Made by a program: the position numbers and the translations under genes
The notes under the pieces: generated by a model
Told to the model about the DNA's origin: nothing
Databases searched by the model: none
The model's input: the letters and a program-made list of their open reading frames with translations, nothing else
Shown here: piece by piece, positions 60,546-64,000 of the stretch
How the letters are laid out: every line of letters starts with the position of its first letter
How positions within the stretch are numbered: the stretch's first letter is position 1
Source of the DNA: Proteocatella sp041738345
GTDB taxonomy: Bacteria > Bacillota > Clostridia > Peptostreptococcales > Filifactoraceae
Direction of reading: 5' to 3'
NCBI GenBank assembly: GCA_041738345.1
Contig: JBGSPX010000035.1
Location: 1-64,000 of the forward strand
Length of the DNA stretch: 64,000 nt

Positions 60546-61187
60546 ATGACTATTTTAGAAGACTTTGCCAAAAGGCTTGTTCCAAACTTAGCAAGTTTTT
60601 TAGGAAATAATGGAGAGGTAGTGCTTCACGATTTCACAAGGGGTTATGACGAAACAGTAGTACTTATAGAAAATGGACATGTAACAAACAGAACTTTAAA
60701 GAATTGTCCTACGAGCCTCTTATTTGAAAAGTTCAATAACAATATGATGGAAGATTCGCCACTTTATTTCAACACTACAAAAGATGGACGAATTATAAAA
60801 TCGTGCTCTACTATGATAAGAAATGAAGATGGAAAAATAATAGGAGCACTGTGTATAAATATGGACGTCACAGAAATGGTACTAGCGCAAAATGCAATAA
60901 GTTCATATACGATGTATGACCCGAATGCACAGGCAGGAGTAGTATTTGCAAATGATGTACAGGAACTTTTGGAAATGTATCTAGGTCAGTGCGAAAGTCG
61001 TTTTGGAAAACCAGGTGCGCTTATGAGTAAAGATGAAAAAATAAGAGCGCTTGAATTTTTAGACTCTAAAGGTGTATTTATGATATCAAAAGCGGGTGTA
61101 AGATTGTGTACATTTTTCAATGTTTCCAAATATACGCTATACAGTTATCTTGAAGAAGCCAGAAATATGACAGCTGAAAATGCATAA
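60546..61187 (+). CDS. YheO/DauR-type transcriptional regulator
   Basis: 213 residues. N-terminal PAS-like YheO domain (about 1-125: LGNNGEVVLHDF, then the ligand-sensing CSTMIRNEDGKIIGALCINMD) and a C-terminal HTH_22-type winged helix (EKIRALEFLDSKGVFMISKAG, VCTFFNVSKYTLYSYLEEA). Related DauR controls D-arginine catabolism in Pseudomonas; no such genes are here. It lies 100 bp before nifJ on the same strand, so it may regulate nifJ or be co-expressed with it. GGGGGA precedes the ATG. Confidence 0.85.
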   Translation: MTILEDFAKRLVPNLASFLGNNGEVVLHDFTRGYDETVVLIENGHVTNRTLKNCPTSLLFEKFNNNMMEDSPLYFNTTKDGRIIKSCSTMIRNEDGKIIGALCINMDVTEMVLAQNAISSYTMYDPNAQAGVVFANDVQELLEMYLGQCESRFGKPGALMSKDEKIRALEFLDSKGVFMISKAGVRLCTFFNVSKYTLYSYLEEARNMTAENA

Positions 61188-61287
61188 TGGATATTTAAGT
61201 TTGTTATTTAGAGTAAAGTTTTTAATGCAAAATGGGAAAACGTTTTTACAAAATAGATTATGTTTTTTTATTTGAAAGGAGCAAAAA

Positions 61288-64000
61288 ATGAACAAAGTAA
61301 TGAAAACTATGGACGGAAATGAAGCCGCAGCATATGTATCATATGCCTTTACAGAGGTAGCTACAATTTATCCTATAACACCATCATCACCGATGGCAGA
61401 AAATGTAGATGTATGGTCTGCTAATGGAAAGAAAAATATGTTTGGCCAAACTGTTAAGCTTGTAGAAATGCAATCTGAGGCAGGAGCAGCAGGTGCAATG
61501 CACGGAGCTTTAGAGGCGGGAACACTTGCAACTTCATATACTGCATCTCAAGGCTTATTACTTATGATACCTACAATGTACAGACTTTCTGGACAATTAA
61601 AGCCGGGCGTACTTCATGTATCAGCTCGTACAGTAGGAACTCATGGATTCTCAATATTTGGAGACCATTCAGATGTTATGGCATGTAGACAAATCGGCTT
61701 TGGAATGCTTTCAACAGGAAGCGTACAAGAAGTAATGGATTTAGCAGGAGTTGCTCATTTAGCATCTATAAAAGGAAGTGTACCATTTATGCATTTCTTT
61801 GATGGATTTAGAACTTCTCATGAACTTCAAAAAGTAGAAGTTATGGATTATTCTCATTTAGAAAGACTTGTAGACAATGATGCGCTTGAAGCTTTCAGAA
61901 AAAATTCACTTAACCCTGAAAGACCAGTACAAAGAAGTACAGTAATAAATCCAGATGGATTCTTCCAATCAAGAGAAGCGGCAAATCCATTCTATGATAG
62001 ACTTCCTCTAATAGTAGAAAACTACATGAACGAAATAAATAAAGTAACAGGTAGAGATTATAGATTATTTAACTACTATGGAGCACCAGATGCAGAGCAG
62101 ATAATAATCGCTATGGGTTCTGCAAGTGGAGCAATCCAAGAAACAGTGGATGCACTTAACAAGCAGGGCAGAAAAGTAGGTTTTGTACAAGTACATCTAT
62201 ACAGACCTTTCTCAATTGAGCATATGTTAAGAGAAATCCCAGCTTCAGTTAAGCAAATCACTGTATTAGATAGAACTAAAGAGCCAGGTGCAACTGGAGA
62301 CCCACTATATCTAGATGTCTGTTCAGCATTTGTAAACACAGATAGAAAAGTTCAAATCGTAGGTGGAAGATATGGATTATCATCAAAAGACGTAACTACA
62401 GCTCAGATGGTAGCAGTATTTGACAATATGAATAACAGTGAGCCAAGAAATCAGTTCACAGTAGGTATAAATGATGATGTTACTCATAGATCACTTGAAG
62501 TAGGTGAAGAGCTAGATTTATCATCAGAAGGCACTGTAAGCTGTAAATTCTGGGGACTTGGTTCAGACGGAACTGTAGGAGCTAACAAAAACTCGGTTAA
62601 AATAATCGGAGACCATACTGATATGTATGTACAGGCATACTTTGAGTATGATACTAAAAAATCAGGTGGGGTAACAAAATCACATCTTCGTTTTGGAAAA
62701 CTTCCAATAAGATCAAGTTACTATGTAAAAACTGCTAACTTTGTAGCGTGTCACAATCAATCATATATAGAAAAATACGATATTGTATCAGATATAAAAT
62801 CAGGAGGAGCATTCCTTCTAAACTGTACTTGGAACGCTGAAGAATTAGAACAAAAACTTCCAGCAAATGTAAAAAGACAGCTTGCAAACAAAAACGTAAG
62901 ATTCTACACTATAGATGCTACTAGCATAGCTAAAGATTTAGGTCTTGGAAATCGTACAAATACAGTACTTCAGTCAGCGTTCTTTAAACTTGCAGATGTA
63001 ATTCCAGTTGAAGAAGCAGTAGATTACATGAAAAAAGCTATTTACAAGTCATACAGTAAAAAAGGTGATGCGATTGTAAATATGAACTATGCGGCTGTAG
63101 ATGCAGGTTTAGAAGGTATCGTTAAAGTAGAAGTTCCTGAATCATGGAAAAATGCTGTGGATGAAGTAGCAGCAGAAGAAAAAAATCTTCCAAAATTCGT
63201 TAAAGAAATTATGATTCCGATGAATTCTCAAAAAGGAGACGATATTCCAGTAAGTGCATTTGTAGGAATAGAGGATGGAACGGCACCACTTGGAACTTCA
63301 AAATATGAAAAACGTGGAATCGCAGTAGATGTACCAGTTTGGAATAAGGATAACTGTATTCAGTGTAATCAGTGTTCATATGTATGCCCTCATGCAGCTA
63401 TAAGACCATTCCTTCTTACAGAAGAAGAAGTGAAAAATGCACCAGAAGGATATGCTACAAAGCAAGCTACAGGAAAAGGACTTGAAAAATTTGCATATAA
63501 AATGCAGGTAGATGTACTTGACTGTACGGGCTGTGGAACTTGTGTAAATGTGTGTCCAGCAAAAGAAAAGGCACTTACATTAGAATCACTTGAGTCACAA
63601 ATGGATGAAATGAAAAACTGGGAGTATTCATTAGAACTTTCACATAAAGAAAATCCAATGGATAAATTCTCTGTAAAAGGAAGTCAGTTTGAACAGCCAC
63701 TACTTGAATTCTCAGGAGCTTGTGCAGGTTGTGGAGAGACTCCATATATGAAACTGATGACTCAATTATTTGGAGATAAGATGTATCTTGCAAATGCTAC
63801 AGGCTGTACTCAAGCATGGGGAGCAGCAGCACCTTGTGTACCATATACTACAAATAAAGATGGTCATGGACCAGCGTGGTCAAACTCATTATTCGAAAAC
63901 AATGCAGAGTTTAGTTTAGGAATGTGTCTTTCTGTTAAACAGCAAAGAGAAAGACTTGCTATGAAACTTGCAAGACTTCAAGAACTTGTAGGAGAAGGCG
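61288..64000 (+). CDS. nifJ: Pyruvate:ferredoxin (flavodoxin) oxidoreductase, 3' end outside window
   Basis: About 904 codons are present of an expected 1170-1190. Domains in order: pyrimidine-binding domain (YPITPSSPMAE), domain II, gamma domain (FWGLGSDGTVGANKNSVKI, near 430-620), ferredoxin-like insert with CIQCNQCSYVCP (near 690) and CTGCGTCVNVCP (near 745), and the start of the thiamine-diphosphate domain with SGACAGCGETPY (near 811) and NATGCTQAWGAAAP. It oxidises pyruvate to acetyl-CoA and reduces ferredoxin. GAAAGGAGC at 61273-61281 supports ATG 61288. Partial only because of the window edge. Confidence 0.97.
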   Translation, partial: MNKVMKTMDGNEAAAYVSYAFTEVATIYPITPSSPMAENVDVWSANGKKNMFGQTVKLVEMQSEAGAAGAMHGALEAGTLATSYTASQGLLLMIPTMYRLSGQLKPGVLHVSARTVGTHGFSIFGDHSDVMACRQIGFGMLSTGSVQEVMDLAGVAHLASIKGSVPFMHFFDGFRTSHELQKVEVMDYSHLERLVDNDALEAFRKNSLNPERPVQRSTVINPDGFFQSREAANPFYDRLPLIVENYMNEINKVTGRDYRLFNYYGAPDAEQIIIAMGSASGAIQETVDALNKQGRKVGFVQVHLYRPFSIEHMLREIPASVKQITVLDRTKEPGATGDPLYLDVCSAFVNTDRKVQIVGGRYGLSSKDVTTAQMVAVFDNMNNSEPRNQFTVGINDDVTHRSLEVGEELDLSSEGTVSCKFWGLGSDGTVGANKNSVKIIGDHTDMYVQAYFEYDTKKSGGVTKSHLRFGKLPIRSSYYVKTANFVACHNQSYIEKYDIVSDIKSGGAFLLNCTWNAEELEQKLPANVKRQLANKNVRFYTIDATSIAKDLGLGNRTNTVLQSAFFKLADVIPVEEAVDYMKKAIYKSYSKKGDAIVNMNYAAVDAGLEGIVKVEVPESWKNAVDEVAAEEKNLPKFVKEIMIPMNSQKGDDIPVSAFVGIEDGTAPLGTSKYEKRGIAVDVPVWNKDNCIQCNQCSYVCPHAAIRPFLLTEEEVKNAPEGYATKQATGKGLEKFAYKMQVDVLDCTGCGTCVNVCPAKEKALTLESLESQMDEMKNWEYSLELSHKENPMDKFSVKGSQFEQPLLEFSGACAGCGETPYMKLMTQLFGDKMYLANATGCTQAWGAAAPCVPYTTNKDGHGPAWSNSLFENNAEFSLGMCLSVKQQRERLAMKLARLQELVGEG

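Overview
The window is a stretch of chromosome from a low-G+C, anaerobic Firmicute, most likely a Clostridia member of the Peptostreptococcaceae or a related family. The evidence is AT-rich DNA with heavy use of ATA and AGA codons, strong AGGAGG-type ribosome binding sites, PolC, SigH, ThyX, RnpM and YlxQ, the classical Firmicute order nusA-rnpM-ylxQ-infB-rbfA, and pyruvate:ferredoxin oxidoreductase. I cannot name the species from sequence alone. No rRNA, tRNA, CRISPR array, prophage or intact insertion sequence is visible.

Layout. Positions 1-3.6 kb hold the tail of a DUF6273-type protein, two small membrane proteins, leucyl aminopeptidase (minus strand) and a small acidic protein. Positions 3.6-4.8 kb are rpsF-ssb-rpsR with a structured leader. 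Positions 4.8-16.5 kb are mixed housekeeping genes: a UPF0182 membrane protein, two tandem DegV proteins, a queuosine-precursor transporter behind a preQ1-I-like riboswitch, tetR-trxA, an operon of a membrane-anchored protein, a methyltransferase, a nucleotidase and a split chromate transporter, and a TIGR01212-type radical SAM protein. Positions 16.6-27.8 kb are the translation/RNA block rimP-nusA-rnpM-ylxQ-infB-rbfA-nrnA-truB-ribF-rpsO-pnp. Positions 27.8-43 kb run ispD-ispF-(VOC)-rpsB-tsf-pyrH-frr-uppS-cdsA-rseP-ispG-polC-thyX-rlmB-sigH. Several intergenic hairpins look like attenuators, and dxr is missing from its usual place between cdsA and rseP.

Positions 43-58.1 kb are the most distinctive part. 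A sigma-54 activator is followed by three identical 15-bp palindromes (putative enhancer sites), a near-consensus -24/-12 promoter, and a nine-gene run: ygeX, ygeY, hydantoinase/dihydropyrimidinase, an N-acyl-D-amino-acid deacylase-like amidohydrolase, ridA, ssnA, a short ygfK, a molybdenum hydroxylase (XdhD type) and an NCS2 purine permease. This matches the anaerobic purine/urate degradation cluster known from E. coli and gut anaerobes. Purine would enter by the permease, be oxidised or reduced at the molybdenum and YgfK proteins, be opened by the cyclic amidohydrolases and deaminase, and be finished by YgeY and YgeX, with RidA removing reactive enamine. Two features are unusual: YgfK lacks the central FAD/NAD(P)H-type module and the hydroxylase has no FAD subunit, so electrons probably move through Fe-S clusters or ferredoxin.

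Positions 58.1-64 kb contain repeat-rich, degraded DNA (a large dyad, a second related hairpin, the remnant of an AlbA_2-type gene, a small membrane protein), then rpsD with its own promoter and leader, a YheO/DauR-type regulator, and the first 904 codons of nifJ, cut by the window edge.
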